Source of the DNA: Pseudomonadota bacterium
GTDB lineage: Bacteria; Myxococcota; UBA9042; PHBI01
Assembly: GCA_005788935.1 (NCBI GenBank)
Contig: SYAK01000011.1
Coordinates: 1-6,994, forward strand
Length of the DNA: 6,994 nucleotides
Reading direction: 5' to 3'
Shown: positions 6,508 through 6,994 of the stretch, piece by piece
Numbering within the stretch: the first letter of the stretch is position 1
Layout: the number at the start of each line of letters is the position of its first letter
The notes under the pieces: model-generated
Seen by the model: only the letters and a program-made list of their open reading frames with translations
Databases searched by the model: none
What the model was told of the DNA's origin: nothing
Translations under genes and position numbers: made by a program

Positions 6508-6647
6508 GCCCCCGGGCCGTCCAGCACGCCAATTCCGTCATGGAATCGTCACTGCGGGTGTCTGTTTCGGTGCGATCCCCATGGCGGGCCGAGGGCTGGT
6601 GCTTCGGTCTTGACGGCAGCGGGGCTGCGTGCGCAAGGTGCGCCGCA

Positions 6648-6670
6648 AATCGGACTCAATCGGTCCGATT
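6648..6670. promoter_or_regulatory. IscR/Rrf2-like operator candidate upstream of sufB
   Basis: AATCGGAC and GTCCGATT form a perfect 8-bp inverted repeat around the 7-bp spacer TCAATCG, ending 16 bp before the sufB ATG. The inner GAC-N7-GTC has the half-sites and spacing of the type 1 IscR operator (YGACT-N5-AGTCR), though the T/A flanking bases are only half conserved. The CTCAAT in its centre could serve as a -10 with three of six matches; no good -35 accompanies it. Control of suf genes by [Fe-S]-sensing Rrf2 proteins is well known. Assignment here rests on position and motif alone, and no Rrf2 gene lies in the window. Confidence 0.5.
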
Positions 6671-6686
6671 CAAGTCGGAGGCAGGC

Positions 6687-6994
6687 ATGAGCGAGTCAGC
6701 GACCGGCATGGACACGGTTCACGAGCGGCTTGGCCGCGGCTACGAGGCGGGCTTCGAGACCGTCATCGCGTCCGACTCGCTGCCGCCAGGCCTCGACGAG
6801 GGCGTCGTCCGCGCCATCTCGGCCCGCAAGGACGAACCCGAGTGGCTGCTCGCGTATCGCTTGAAAGCCTTTCGTGCCTGGCAGGCGATGGCCGAGCCGA
6901 CTTGGGCCCACGTCGCCTACACGCAAATCGACTATCAGGCCATCAGCTACTACTCAGCGCCGCGCCAGAAGGTCGCCCCGAAGTCCCTCGACGA
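6687..6994 (+). CDS. sufB: Fe-S cluster assembly scaffold protein SufB (5' part, runs off the window)
   Basis: The first 102 codons of SufB are present. The reading matches the family N-terminus closely: YEAGFETVIASDSLPPGLDE, then VVRAISARKDEPEWLLAYRLKAF, then EPTWAHV and IDYQAISYYSAP, at about residues 19-92. SufB (normally about 470-480 residues) forms the SufBC2D complex with SufC and SufD. There it is the cytoplasmic scaffold on which Fe-S clusters are built from sulfide delivered by SufS/SufE or SufU. The ATG at 6687 is fixed by GGAGG at 6677-6681 with a 5-nt spacer; the in-frame ATG at 6708 is less likely. It is probably the first gene of a suf operon continuing to the right, since no gene precedes it on this strand. 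A palindrome at 6648-6670 suggests iron or redox control. Confidence 0.97.
   Translation, partial: MSESATGMDTVHERLGRGYEAGFETVIASDSLPPGLDEGVVRAISARKDEPEWLLAYRLKAFRAWQAMAEPTWAHVAYTQIDYQAISYYSAPRQKVAPKSLD

Noticed and set aside
6610..6615. TTGACG as the -35 box of sufB
   Set aside because: No acceptable -10 hexamer occurs at 16-19 bp; the only A/T-containing candidate is too far downstream.

Overview
This is a GC-rich bacterial window with strong G/C preference at third codon positions. It most likely comes from a Myxococcota-like (deltaproteobacterial) genome. That assignment is an inference from base composition, a Lin-12/Notch-type cysteine repeat of the kind common in myxobacterial secreted proteins, and a large lipoprotein joining a beta-propeller to a di-heme cytochrome module. 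No rRNA, tRNA, transposase, integrase or CRISPR array is visible.

Layout. Positions 17-270 hold a non-coding tandem array of a 46-bp unit in two alternating subtypes. Next is a minus-strand pair: a small secreted DUF3015 protein (3216-2737) followed by a large secreted DUF4105/Lnb-N-type protein with a beta-barrel-like C-terminus (best start 2545, end 416). Upstream of the pair is an A/T-richer intergenic stretch with a weak promoter candidate. Positions 3486 to about 3905 on the plus strand look like decayed coding DNA. They include an unmistakable LNR cysteine motif, a good Shine-Dalgarno, and two mutually compensating frame breaks, one of them at a run of seven C. Positions 3906-4178 have no gene I can support.

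The right half is a 753-residue lipoprotein on the minus strand (6440-4179): an N-terminal propeller-like region, then two CxxCH haem-binding motifs in a cytochrome c peroxidase/MauG-like arrangement. It is divergent from sufB (plus, from 6687, cut by the window end), the scaffold subunit of the SUF iron-sulfur assembly machine. The 246-bp divergent spacer carries two palindromes. One lies over the candidate promoter of the cytochrome gene. The other, just before the sufB ribosome-binding site, has the GAC-N7-GTC spacing of IscR-type Rrf2 operators.

How the genes work together. The DUF3015/DUF4105 pair is probably one transcription unit acting in the envelope. The haem lipoprotein is an envelope redox protein, and sufB opens a cytoplasmic Fe-S biogenesis operon. 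The haem gene and sufB are linked only by divergent promoters. Any shared iron or redox regulation is a hypothesis from the palindromes, not something shown here.
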